Of a DNA stretch of 64,000 bases, positions 25,428-33,454 are shown piece after piece. Position 1 is the first letter of the stretch; each line of letters opens with the position of its first letter. The stretch comes from an uncultured Treponema sp. (GTDB lineage Bacteria; Spirochaetota; Spirochaetia; Treponematales; Treponemataceae), in NCBI GenBank assembly GCA_910584475.1, contig CAJUBD010000001.1, positions 81,028-145,027 on the forward strand, in the 5' to 3' direction. Made by a program: the position numbers and the translations under genes. The notes beneath the pieces were generated by a model, which had not been told where the DNA came from, ran no database searches, and worked only from the letters and a program-made list of their open reading frames with translations.

Positions 25428-26609
25428 ATGCAAAACGCCGATTCAAATTTCACCATAAAATACAAGCGGCAGTTCATAGCCTCGCCTGAAACGCGCATTT
25501 CTTTTTTCGAGGGAAATCCCGCACTTTCAAGAATTTTCCTTGACGAAAAAAAATCCGGGCAGAAAGCGCGGAGACTTTTTGTGACGGATGCGAATGTCGC
25601 GCGATTGGAAAGCCTTTCGGAATTTTTCAATAATTTTGATTTTGACGCAAAAAAGTTTTCTTGGGAAAAATCTGAAAAGTCTTTGGTTTTCGTAGGCTTG
25701 GAAAAATTCGCCGGCGACGCGCTCATCGTCATTCCTGCCGGCGAAGAGTTCAAGACCGTTGAAAACGTCCTGGCGATTGTGCGCTCGGCATTGGACGAGG
25801 CTTTTTCGCGCAAGGACATTTTCGTGGGAATCGGCGGCGGCGTTGTCACCGACATGACGGCTTTCGCGGCGGCAATATACAAGCGCGGCGCACGGTGCGA
25901 GCTCGTTCCCACCACTTTGCTTGCTATGGTAGACGCGGCTTTGGGCGGAAAGAGCGGCTGTGACTTCGACGAATATAAAAATATGATTGGCGCGTTTTTT
26001 CCTGCCGAAAGGCTTTTCGTTTTTCCCGAGTTCGTGCAAAGCCTTTCCGACGCGGAATACCGTTCGGGGTTCGCCGAAGCGTTCAAGCACGCGCTTTTGT
26101 TCGACAAAAAATTGTTCGATGAAATTTCGGCGCAAAAGGAAAAGATAAAATTGCGTGAAAAGAATTTCGTCTTCAAGATGATTTCAAAAAGCGTCGAGGC
26201 GAAAGCGCGCGTCGTACAAAAAGACATGACTGAAAAAAACGAGCGAATGCTTTTGAATTTCGGGCATACGTTCGCGCACGCGCTCGAAACAAGGGCGGGG
26301 CTTGGAAAGATTTCCCATGGCGATGCCGTGGGCTGGGGCATCGGCCGTGCGCTTTGCGTGAGCTGCAATCTGGGACTTTGCTCACAAGAATATAGAAATC
26401 AAGTTTTGGATTTGCTCGAATTTTTCGGCTGGGAGCGCGGCGCAAAGCACAGCGTCTTTTCAGAAGAAAATTCCTCGGAAAAACTTTTGGATGCGATGCG
26501 GCGCGACAAGAAAAATTCTTCGAAGAAAATCCGCCTAATCTTGCAGCGCGGACTTTGCGAAAATTTAATAAGCGAAATCAGCGACGAGGAAATCCTAAAA
26601 TGCCTTTAG
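25428..26609 (+). CDS. aroB: 3-dehydroquinate synthase
   Basis: A 393-residue NAD-dependent enzyme converting DAHP to 3-dehydroquinate, step two of the shikimate pathway. Motifs are GGGVVTDMTAFAAAIYKRG (NAD site, about 124-142), VPTTLLAMVDAALGGKSGCDFDEYKNMIGAF, FAEAFKHALLFD and NFGHTFAHALE (metal-binding His). The family usually has GGKTG; here it is GGKSG. No other aro gene is nearby; the next gene overlaps by 10 bases and is a cysteine desulfurase. Expression is probably from a leaderless promoter at 25393. Confidence 0.93.
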   Translation: MQNADSNFTIKYKRQFIASPETRISFFEGNPALSRIFLDEKKSGQKARRLFVTDANVARLESLSEFFNNFDFDAKKFSWEKSEKSLVFVGLEKFAGDALIVIPAGEEFKTVENVLAIVRSALDEAFSRKDIFVGIGGGVVTDMTAFAAAIYKRGARCELVPTTLLAMVDAALGGKSGCDFDEYKNMIGAFFPAERLFVFPEFVQSLSDAEYRSGFAEAFKHALLFDKKLFDEISAQKEKIKLREKNFVFKMISKSVEAKARVVQKDMTEKNERMLLNFGHTFAHALETRAGLGKISHGDAVGWGIGRALCVSCNLGLCSQEYRNQVLDLLEFFGWERGAKHSVFSEENSSEKLLDAMRRDKKNSSKKIRLILQRGLCENLISEISDEEILKCL

Positions 26610-27793
26610 AAGAAAAAATGCTTTCGGCGGAAATTGCCGAACGATATTTTGACTGGGCGGCGACCGCGATTCCCGACGAGGAAATCTTGCGCGAAGCGTT
26701 GGAGGAAAGCCTTAACTTTTGGCAGAATCCTTCGAGCGCGCACTCGCATGGAAAGCGCGCGAAAGCGGCTTTGGACGAGGCGCGGAAAAAATGCGCGGCG
26801 GCGTTCAATGCGCGCGCGGAAAACATTTTCTTCACTTCGGGCGGCACGGAGTCAAACCACATTCCCCTGCTCTCGATTTTGAACCGCCCTGAGCGCGGCG
26901 AGATTTTGTTCAGTTCGATTGAGCATCCCGCCGTACGCGAGATGTCGCTAGAACTGAAGCATTGCGGATTTTCGGTAAGGCAAATTCCTTGCGACAAAAG
27001 AGGAATCGTCACGGCGCAAAACGTGCGCGAATGCCTTACGGACGAAACGCTTTTCGTGAGCGTGATGGCAGTGAACAACGAAACCGGCGCGATTCAGCCA
27101 ATTGACGAAATCGCGAGAACGCTCGACGAATTCTACAAATGTCGCAGACGACCAAAATTCCATGTGGACTGCGTTCAGGCTTTGGGAAAAATTCCGCTCG
27201 ACATTTCAAAGTGCGGAATTGACAGCGCGGCGGCGAGCGCGCACAAAATTTGCGGGCCGCGCGGAATCGGGATTTTGTACTTGAAAAATCCAATCGAGCC
27301 ATTTTTGCGCGGCGGAGGGCAAGAAGGCGGCATCCGCAGCGGAACAGAAAATCTTTTCGGAGCGGCGGCTTTTGCGAAATGCATCGAACGTTATGCAGGA
27401 AATTCTTTTTTGGAAAAATTCGAGGCGCAAAAAAAACTTGCAGCCGACTTTATAAAAAGATTGAGTACAATTAAATCGTGCAGGGTCATTCCCCCTGCCC
27501 GCGCGGAAAATCCGAGCGACGAGAATTTCTCTCCGTGGATTGTTCAGGCTTCGTTCGGCGGAATTCCAGGAAACGTAATGCTCCGCGCGCTCGACGCGAA
27601 AGGATTTGCGATTTCAACCGGAAGCGCGTGCTCTTCTAAAAAAGCTTCGCGCCCGGTTTTGGAAGCGATGGGAATCGAAAAAGATTTGCGCGAGAATTCC
27701 GTGCGCTTTAGTTTCGGACCGCTGACCACAGCGCAGGCGATGGACGCGCTTTTCGAGGAAGTAAAAAACATTTGCGGGCAATTTTCCGCTTGA
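26600..27793 (+). CDS. Cysteine desulfurase (NifS/IscS family)
   Basis: A 397-residue PLP enzyme that takes sulfur from cysteine for Fe-S clusters or tRNA thiolation. Motifs are YFDWAATAIP at the N-terminus, FFTSGGTESNHIP, AVNNETGAIQPIDEI, the PLP-lysine region SAHKICGPRGIGILYL, QEGGIRSGTEN and the catalytic cysteine loop STGSACSSKKASRP. The short SACSSK loop fits group I enzymes. The ATG at 26600 overlaps the aroB stop; a second ATG at 26618 is also possible. No iscU or mnmA lies beside it, so the target pathway is open. Confidence 0.92.
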   Translation: MPLEEKMLSAEIAERYFDWAATAIPDEEILREALEESLNFWQNPSSAHSHGKRAKAALDEARKKCAAAFNARAENIFFTSGGTESNHIPLLSILNRPERGEILFSSIEHPAVREMSLELKHCGFSVRQIPCDKRGIVTAQNVRECLTDETLFVSVMAVNNETGAIQPIDEIARTLDEFYKCRRRPKFHVDCVQALGKIPLDISKCGIDSAAASAHKICGPRGIGILYLKNPIEPFLRGGGQEGGIRSGTENLFGAAAFAKCIERYAGNSFLEKFEAQKKLAADFIKRLSTIKSCRVIPPARAENPSDENFSPWIVQASFGGIPGNVMLRALDAKGFAISTGSACSSKKASRPVLEAMGIEKDLRENSVRFSFGPLTTAQAMDALFEEVKNICGQFSA

Positions 27794-27818
27794 TTTTTTT
27801 TTTGCGATATGATACAAT
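27790..27818 (+). promoter_or_regulatory. Promoter for the PUR-domain gene
   Basis: TTGATT (27790-27795), overlapping the stop codon of the desulfurase gene, a 17-base spacer and TACAAT (27813-27818). It predicts a leader of about 180 bases that contains the hairpin at 27851-27885. Confidence 0.6.
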
Positions 27819-27850
27819 CCGCTAAAATCCATTGAAGATTTCAGGGAATG

Positions 27851-27885
27851 TTAAATCCGCGTTAAAAATGGAATGCGGATTTTAA
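27851..27885. repeat. Hairpin in the PUR-gene leader
   Basis: Arms TTAAATCCGC and GCGGATTTTAA. It resembles the hairpin at 36797-36839 (AAGTTAAAATCC..GGATTTTAACTT), so it may be another repeat module. Confidence 0.5.
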
Positions 27886-28005
27886 GTTCGGGTTTGTTGG
27901 CACAAGCTCGTTATTTTATGCCGTTTGCCATTTCATCGCAAGACGGATTTTTCGACTGTATTGTCGAACATGTCGAAAATTTTGGGAAGGAGATTTAAAG
28001 AAAAA

Positions 28006-28425
28006 ATGGGAATTCGAGGAGAACTTTACACGACGCAGACTACGCTCGCGAACCGCGCGTATTTTTTCAATGTAAAGGAAAACCGCACTGGCGATGTTTT
28101 CTTGCAAGTGGTGGAAAGCAAAAACCGTGACGGCGCGGACTTTGACCGACATCAAATCGCGATTTTCGAAGAGGACATGCAGAAATTTTTGAGCGGACTT
28201 GACGACGCCTTGCGCTTCATCCAAAAGAACAGGAAGGAGCAGGACAGGCTTCGCGCCGAAAGAAAAGCCGCAAAAGAAGCGAAATACGGCGGAGGAGCAA
28301 GCGACGGCGTGAAAAAAATCGTCCGCAAAAAGCGAAACGAAGAGGACGAAGACTATCGTCCGCAAGATCCCGCCGCTCCGAAAAAGACTGGGCGCGTCCA
28401 TGTCGTCTCAAAAATCGTGAAATAG
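28006..28425 (+). CDS. PUR-domain nucleic-acid-binding protein (BpuR-like)
   Basis: A 139-residue protein with one PUR-alpha repeat: MGIRGELYTTQTTLANRAYFFNVKENRTGDVFLQVVESK..DFDRHQIAIFEEDMQKF. This matches the bacterial family to which Borrelia BpuR belongs, a small DNA/RNA-binding regulator. The C-terminal 60 residues are charged and lysine-rich (KKIVRKKRNEEDED), an extension that may add nucleic-acid affinity. The start is the ATG at 28006 because family members begin with MG.RGE; upstream in-frame ATGs at 27925 and 27970 are rejected. GGAAGGAG lies 13 bases upstream, rather far. Confidence 0.85.
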   Translation: MGIRGELYTTQTTLANRAYFFNVKENRTGDVFLQVVESKNRDGADFDRHQIAIFEEDMQKFLSGLDDALRFIQKNRKEQDRLRAERKAAKEAKYGGGASDGVKKIVRKKRNEEDEDYRPQDPAAPKKTGRVHVVSKIVK

Positions 28426-28445
28426 ATTTCTCAAACCGAAAGTTT

Positions 28446-29063
28446 TTAGTATTTGAAAGTGAGCCGCTGAATCGGGCTTGGTCCGAGTCGGCGGCATGCT
28501 TCTTTGTGCGCCGCGGTCGGATAGCCTTTGTGGCGGGCGTAGCCGTATTCGGGATAGCGCGCGTCGTATTCTCTCATGATGCGGTCGCGGCCTACTTTAG
28601 CGATAATGCTCGCCGCCATCACTTGCGCAAATTTTGAATCCGCCTTGACCACGGCGCGGCATTCGATCGGAACTTCGGGGCAAAAATTGCCGTCGGAAAT
28701 GCCTTGCAAATTATCGAGCGCGAAGACGCTTTTTTCGATGCCGCGCGAATCGCACCAAGCGTCAAGGCGCAAAAGCATGTCCTCGAAAGCAAGGCGCATT
28801 GCAAGCAGGCTCGCTTGCAAAATGTTTATTTTATCGATTGTCGCGTGGTCCACAACGGCAAATCCCCAAAGAGCCTTTTCCTTTATGACGGACTCCGCCA
28901 TTTCGCGGCGAGCCTCGCTCATTTTTTTGGAGTCGTTCAAAATCTCGAGAGGAAAATCATCAGGCAAAATAACCGCGCCCGCGCTCACAGGTCCTGCGAG
29001 CGGTCCCCTGCCCGCCTCGTCGAATCCTACTATGATTTTGTCCATAGCGTCACTTGCTTCCAT
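28446..29063 (-). CDS. rnhB: Ribonuclease HII
   Basis: A 205-residue endonuclease that removes RNA from RNA-DNA hybrids. The active-site residues are visible: D and E in VGFDEAGRGPLAGPV, and the conserved D in VVKADSKFAQVMAASIIAK, then the MREYDARYPEYGYARHKGYPT signature. The start at 29063 has GGGAA about 10 bases upstream; ATG 29045, right before the conserved domain, is an alternative. It overlaps the end of the upstream gene by 14 bases and ends 20 bases from the convergent PUR gene. Confidence 0.94.
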   Translation of the reverse strand: MEASDAMDKIIVGFDEAGRGPLAGPVSAGAVILPDDFPLEILNDSKKMSEARREMAESVIKEKALWGFAVVDHATIDKINILQASLLAMRLAFEDMLLRLDAWCDSRGIEKSVFALDNLQGISDGNFCPEVPIECRAVVKADSKFAQVMAASIIAKVGRDRIMREYDARYPEYGYARHKGYPTAAHKEACRRLGPSPIQRLTFKY

Positions 29064-31179
29064 GAAAAATATTTCCCGCATTTTTTTTGAACTTAGTTTT
29101 CGAGGTCTTGTAAATCAAGTCATCTTCGCTTTTGCGCAAAGAGTTTGTCGCGGAAAAATTATTGTCCTCAAGCGAAGCGAGCGTGTCGATGAGTTCGGCG
29201 ATTCGCGACATGCGAGCGGACACTTCCACGAAAGTGTTCGAAAGTTCGAATGAGCCGCCGTTCACGGAAAACGCCACGCCAGTATCTGAAATGCACAAAA
29301 AGCGCGAATCTGAAATTCTTATCTTGGAAGAAAGCGCGCTCACGGCGGAAGAATAGACTTGAGAATTGTTTACGACGACAGACTTGCTCAGGCTCAAGGC
29401 GGACGACGACAAATTTAAAACCGTGCCGTCGCCTGCGAAATTCGAAAGCAGCTCGCAATTGTCGAACGTGACGGCGGAATTCTCGATTATGAACATATTT
29501 GTCAAAGCCGTCGCCGCGCCGCGCATTTTTTTAGAAGGGGAATTTTGCAGCGTCTTTTCAAAAATTATGTTTCGCGCGAAAAGTCCCGCGTTCTTCATCA
29601 CGACGGCGCAGTTTTCAGGCATTTTTATTTTCGCCTCGTCAGTGCCGAGCAGCTCCACATTAGAAGCGACGCTCACTTCGCCCGGCGGAAGCGCGGCTTC
29701 CCCCTTTATGAAAAAGCGCGAAAAATTGCGCGAATTCGCGATTCGCGAGAATTCCGACAAATCCTTGAAGGGGGCGAACAGCGAGCCGTCCTGCTCCTTT
29801 TTTTGCGAAGAAGAGTCCACATAGTAATTGTATTTGTCCACAACTACGGAATAGGAAGATGTCGAACTTTTTACGCCGAGAGAATCCTCGCTATAGAACA
29901 AAATCTTGTACGCGAGGATTTTTTCGGTGTCGGCGAAAAGCGTTATCACGTCTCCACTATATGGCGCGAAAGTCGGCTCGTCAAATTTCAAATCGCTCAG
30001 ATTGCGCATTTCAAAGGAAAGCGGAATTTCGATGGGCTTGCATACGCCCGCGAAAATCTTCAAATCTTTTTTCGCGCTCGCGGACACTTCCACATTTTCG
30101 CGCGAATAAAAACCCTTCGCGCTGCTCTCAATCAAAGGAACATTCGGGGCAGTGCGATTCAGCGAGACCGACGCGAAAAGCGTTCCCTGATAAACGTCGT
30201 CACAATAGACATCGAGCGGAATGTTGGTTTCGATTTTGTCGGCGGAAAAAGTGTCGAGCAAAATCTCAGAATGCAATCCAGCGGAAACAAGTCGCGTCGG
30301 TGAAAGCGGCGACGCGGAAAGTTCGCAAGGCGCAGACGAAGGAAAATCCTGCGAGACGGAAATCTTTATCCCGCCGCCGAACTGCTGCTCGACTTTCAGT
30401 TCCGATTTCGGAGGCAAGACGATTTTGGTAACGGGATTTTCAGGCGAATAATCCACGCTCTGATAGTACAATGTATTTTCGACGCTCCTGTCGATGGAAA
30501 CAAATTCATTCGCGCCGTGCCACCACGAGCCGTCAAGAGAATAAATTTTTTTAGCGTCGGTGAAAATGAGCGTCGTCCAATCCACGATCTCAAACGGCAC
30601 TTCGCGGCGCGAAAGCCTTCCGAAAGTCGACGGCATTATGTGGACGACATACCGCCACTCGTTCAAGCCGTCGCGCAAGGAAATCGGCAAAAAGCGTTCG
30701 ATAGTGGCGTCCTTGGAAATCGAGACTTCCTTTCCCCTTTCAAAAATCCTGTTTTCGCCGAAAGCGTATTCAAGCGTAAACGGAATCGAAATTTTCTCGC
30801 CCGCGACGTATTCGAAAATCGGAGCGGCATCAAACGCCGAAAAGAATTCAACGTGCTCAAGGTTTTTCATTTCGGCGGGAGTCACCGCATATCGAACCAC
30901 GATTTCGCTTTGGGAAAGGTCTTTCGAAATGACCGCTACGCGCAATTCCACGTTGCCGGTAACATCGAGCAAGACAGGGCCGTCATACGCGAAGCCCGAA
31001 GTGAGAGGATCCGTGCCCGAAAAAGAATAGTATATTTCCTCGCCGTCGTTCGACTCGATGAGCAAAGTCTGCTCGTTGGCGAAATTCCCGGGAACAGGAT
31101 TCACAACCGTCACTTCAGCAAAAAGCGCGACAGAAAAAAAAGAGAAAAATAAAATCGCAAAAAAAATATTCTTTCTCAC
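29050..31179 (-). CDS. Secreted beta-helix protein with a chitobiase-like domain
   Basis: A 709-residue exported protein. A signal peptide (MRKNIFFAILFFSFFSVALFA-EV) precedes a domain like the CHB_HEX_C module (about 22-100: GEEIYYSFSGTDPLTSGFAYDGPV, then VELRVAVISKD). After a long unassigned middle, residues about 460-660 form a right-handed parallel beta-helix of short rungs (ENSAVTFDNCELLSNFAGDGTVLNLSSSALSLSKS). It looks like a surface or periplasmic structural protein; no catalytic residues are evident. It is co-directional with and overlaps rnhB. The family is probably restricted to spirochaetes, which is inference. Confidence 0.7.
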   Translation of the reverse strand: MRKNIFFAILFFSFFSVALFAEVTVVNPVPGNFANEQTLLIESNDGEEIYYSFSGTDPLTSGFAYDGPVLLDVTGNVELRVAVISKDLSQSEIVVRYAVTPAEMKNLEHVEFFSAFDAAPIFEYVAGEKISIPFTLEYAFGENRIFERGKEVSISKDATIERFLPISLRDGLNEWRYVVHIMPSTFGRLSRREVPFEIVDWTTLIFTDAKKIYSLDGSWWHGANEFVSIDRSVENTLYYQSVDYSPENPVTKIVLPPKSELKVEQQFGGGIKISVSQDFPSSAPCELSASPLSPTRLVSAGLHSEILLDTFSADKIETNIPLDVYCDDVYQGTLFASVSLNRTAPNVPLIESSAKGFYSRENVEVSASAKKDLKIFAGVCKPIEIPLSFEMRNLSDLKFDEPTFAPYSGDVITLFADTEKILAYKILFYSEDSLGVKSSTSSYSVVVDKYNYYVDSSSQKKEQDGSLFAPFKDLSEFSRIANSRNFSRFFIKGEAALPPGEVSVASNVELLGTDEAKIKMPENCAVVMKNAGLFARNIIFEKTLQNSPSKKMRGAATALTNMFIIENSAVTFDNCELLSNFAGDGTVLNLSSSALSLSKSVVVNNSQVYSSAVSALSSKIRISDSRFLCISDTGVAFSVNGGSFELSNTFVEVSARMSRIAELIDTLASLEDNNFSATNSLRKSEDDLIYKTSKTKFKKNAGNIFHGSK

Positions 31180-31197
31180 CTCACGCTTCCTGCGAAA

Positions 31198-31818
31198 CTA
31201 AAACAACGCGCTTTCCAAAATCGGGCGAAGCCCTGAGTCTTCCTTGAAATAATGCCTTTCCAAATCTTCGTGCGAAAGCCCGACAAGCTCGTGGCTCATA
31301 TAGTGAATCCAGCGGTCTTCCTCGGGATTCGTGATTTCAAATTTTCGGCAAAAATAGTCAGGCAAAATCGGCGGCTGCTCTTTGTAGGTAAAATGCTTGA
31401 AATCGTGCACGACTATCTTCAAATCCTCGCGCGGCACACCGCGATCCAAAAGGATTTCGGCGAGCGCGTTTATCGTGTTGCCGGTGTCGAAAATGTCGTC
31501 CACAAGCATCACCTTGTCGCCGGGGCGCAGACGCTCGGGCGGATATGTCCAGCCGTCGATGAGCACGCGCGTATTGCATTTAGAATCTTGTGAAGTCCGC
31601 ACGTCGTTGTAGCTTCGCGCGACAACGGCGGCGTACAAAACCGGATGCGAGCCTTTTCTGACAATTTTAAAATATTCGCTCACGACATTCGCCATATACG
31701 CGCCGCCTCGAAGCGAGCAATAAAGCACGTCTGGCACGAAGCCCTCCGAATATATTTTGTGGGCGAGCTTGAGCGCGTTGTTGCGGACTACATCATATGG
31801 CAAAAATTCTTTTATCAT
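31198..31818 (-). CDS. Purine phosphoribosyltransferase (hypoxanthine/xanthine type)
   Basis: A 206-residue PRTase with the PRPP-binding motif VMLVDDIFDTGNTINAL (about 106-122) and SLRGGAYMANVVSEYFKI near residue 37. It resembles the COG2236-type hypoxanthine/xanthine PRTases and would salvage bases from nucleosides brought in by Pnr. The start is the ATG at 31818; the open frame continues far upstream across the divergent secreted-protein gene, but a consensus promoter (31825-31853) lies inside that extension, so the longer protein is rejected. No ribosome site is present: the -10 box is 6 bases from the ATG, and the transcript is probably leaderless. Confidence 0.85.
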   Translation of the reverse strand: MIKEFLPYDVVRNNALKLAHKIYSEGFVPDVLYCSLRGGAYMANVVSEYFKIVRKGSHPVLYAAVVARSYNDVRTSQDSKCNTRVLIDGWTYPPERLRPGDKVMLVDDIFDTGNTINALAEILLDRGVPREDLKIVVHDFKHFTYKEQPPILPDYFCRKFEITNPEEDRWIHYMSHELVGLSHEDLERHYFKEDSGLRPILESALF

Positions 31819-31824
31819 ATCTAC

Positions 31825-31853
31825 ATTATAACTTCGTTGCCAGAAATTTGCAA
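31825..31853 (-). promoter_or_regulatory. Promoter of the purine PRTase, leaderless geometry
   Basis: On the minus strand, TTGCAA (31848-31853), a 17-base spacer and TATAAT (31825-31830). The ATG begins 6 bases downstream. It is back-to-back with the promoter at 31874. Confidence 0.75.
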
Positions 31854-31873
31854 TATAAGTTGGAAAAAAATAT

Positions 31874-31902
31874 TTGACAAAATTTAAAACCGAATTTATA
31901 AT
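31874..31902 (+). promoter_or_regulatory. Promoter of the galactan locus
   Basis: TTGACA (31874-31879), a 17-base spacer and TATAAT (31897-31902), a perfect sigma-70 consensus. The predicted leader to the GTG at 31970 is about 60 bases, with AGGAGG before the start. The consensus strength suggests high expression unless repressed. Confidence 0.85.
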
Positions 31903-31969
31903 TAATGTGTGCGAGGAAGTTTCGCACATTAAACTCACTACAAAATTTCTTTTTCTAGGAGGCTTAAAA

Positions 31970-32383
31970 GTGAAAAAGATTTTTGCATTGGTCCTGCTGT
32001 GCGCGCTGTCGCTCGGGGCACTCGTGGCGCAGGATTTCAAAACAGCGGGCGAGTTCAAGTGCACGGGAAATCCCGAGCAATGGCTTTCCCCGTCCGAAGT
32101 GAAGGCGATGGTCGGAAATGCGTCCACGCTCACGCTCAAGGCGACAGTGACCGCCGCCACAAAAGAATGGGCTTGGTTCCAAACGCTCACGGACTTCAAG
32201 AAAGGCGGCGCGTGGAACGGCATCGTGAAAATCATCGACGAAAGCAGCACTACAACGGGCAAAGTCTACGCCGCGACCATTTCATCGACTTCCGCCACTC
32301 CGCTTTCCGCGTACCTTGAAAAGGGCATTCTGCTTGCCGGCACGAACGGAATGAAGGTAAAGCTGGAATACGCGGTAAAATAG
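31970..32383 (+). CDS. Small secreted protein made of one Trp-rich module
   Basis: A 137-residue protein. A signal peptide (VKKIFALVLLCALSLGALVA-QD) leads into a mature domain of about 115 residues, predicted beta-rich: STLTLKATVTAATKEWAWFQ, WNGIVKII, KVYAATISSTS, ending AYLEKGILLAGTNGMKVKLEY. The same pattern (strand, W-W pair, K-rich loop, ..GL.A.V...YK end) recurs twice in the next protein and at the end of the first galactanase. A carbohydrate-binding role is inferred from that company. The start is the GTG at 31970 with AGGAGG 7 bases before it. The promoter at 31874 is a perfect consensus. Confidence 0.7.
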   Translation: MKKIFALVLLCALSLGALVAQDFKTAGEFKCTGNPEQWLSPSEVKAMVGNASTLTLKATVTAATKEWAWFQTLTDFKKGGAWNGIVKIIDESSTTTGKVYAATISSTSATPLSAYLEKGILLAGTNGMKVKLEYAVK

Positions 32384-32389
32384 GCAAAA

Positions 32390-32484
32390 AGCCGTTTATA
32401 TGACAAGGAAATTTTCTCTTGTCAAGTTTTATTTATAAGTCAATGGCGATGACTCTTGACTTTCCATAATTTAGGAGGCAAATT
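32390..32484 (+). repeat. Partial repeat element upstream of the poly-G lipoprotein
   Basis: ATATGACAAGGAAA..CTTGTCAAG forms a hairpin and GTCAATGGCGATGACTCTTGACTTT resembles the last module of the elements at 16020 and 39389. AGGAGG follows at 32473-32478, just outside the repeat. Confidence 0.5.
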
Positions 32485-33376
32485 ATGAAAAAAGAATTTA
32501 AGAAGGGATTTTATCTTGTGGCAATGATCGCTTCTTTGGCATTGATACAGGGGGGGGGTAACCTCCTGTAGCAGCGGAAGCGATGATGATAGTGATGTAA
32601 ATACAGAGGACACTGGCACAACAGGAGTAGCAATTACTTTTGATGAAGATGAAAAAGAAGTAAAAAAAGCAAGCGAAATCCCAGAAAAAGCGACTTCCAT
32701 AAAAATTACAGTAACAGGCATTACTGGCGAAACAAGCGTGGATTGGTGGTTCTGGGCAAAAACCGATGCCGGCGATGGCGATAAAATTGAATGGAAAAGC
32801 GGCGAAGCTGAAAATGCCATCTATGAACTTACAGTTAGCGACGAAACGAAAATCGCATATATAAAGGAAAACGGTCTTTACATAAACGGTGCGTCTGGTC
32901 TTTCTGCGAAAGTTAGTGTAAGCATAACAGAATCTACTGATAACAGCGCACCCCCCGGCGGCAATACAGGAAGTGGCGGAAATACAAGTGGTGGCAACAA
33001 TGATAATGATGAAACAGGGGGAGATACTGAAATTGACAAAGGTGATGGCACTAAGTTAAAATCTGAAAAATTAACAGTGACGGATTCCCCTGTCGAATTT
33101 ATAAGCGCAACAGATTTAGCAAGTTTAACCATAGGCAGTCTTACAATTACAGCAACCAATGCGGAATATACAGGAGATTCAAAAGATACGTGGAGTTTTA
33201 AAATCTATACCTCCGCCGAATGGAAAGATGAGACAATATTAGATTGGAGCGAGGATATAAATAGTTATACAAAAACACTATCTGGCGAGGATTTGGCAAA
33301 ATTTAAAGAATCGGGTATATTCTTTTATGGATGGCCTACAGGTCTTACCGCCACAGTTACCGTAACTTACAAATAA
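32485..33376 (+). pseudogene. Lipoprotein with two Trp-rich modules, out of frame at a G9 tract (putative phase-variable gene)
   Basis: The ATG at 32485 has AGGAGG 6 bases upstream. It begins a lipoprotein signal (MKKEFKKGFYLVAMIASLALIQ) that runs into nine G (32550-32558) and stops after 28 codons. With eight G the frame reads GGVTSC, a good lipobox, and continues without a stop to 33376, giving 296 residues. The mature part holds module 1 (about 55-150: SIKITVTGITGETSVDWWFW ... YINGASGLSAKVSVS), an Asn/Gly/Ser linker (GGNTGSGGNTSGGNNDND), and module 2 (about 200-296: SLTITATNAEYTGDS ... GWPTGLTATVTVTYK). No catalytic domain is present. Annotated as pseudogene only because the frame is closed here; slippage could reopen it. 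Confidence 0.8.
32550..32558 (+). repeat. Poly-G tract, nine G
   Basis: Nine consecutive G in the signal-peptide codons, the longest G or C run I noticed in the window. Gain or loss of single bases by strand slippage would switch the lipoprotein frame. G8 is ON and G9, as here, is OFF. Confidence 0.9.
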
Positions 33377-33394
33377 CCCAATTCCATTTCTCCA

Positions 33395-33430
33395 CTCCGA
33401 TGCCGCCCCGCGCGGTGTCGGAGTTTTTTT
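33395..33430 (+). terminator. Intrinsic terminator before the first galactanase
   Basis: Stem CTCCGATGCCGC / GCGGTGTCGGAG (two G-T pairs) with a 5-base loop and a run of seven T. It lies 18 bases after the lipoprotein stop and 24 bases before the galactanase ATG, so galactanase expression depends on read-through or an unseen promoter. Confidence 0.85.
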
Positions 33431-33454
33431 ATGTTTTTTATTTTAGGGAAAACT

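Noticed and set aside
31819..32262. N-terminal extension of the purine PRTase by 148 residues
   Set aside because: It is antisense to the secreted-protein gene and spans two promoters; the PRTase fold is complete from 31818.
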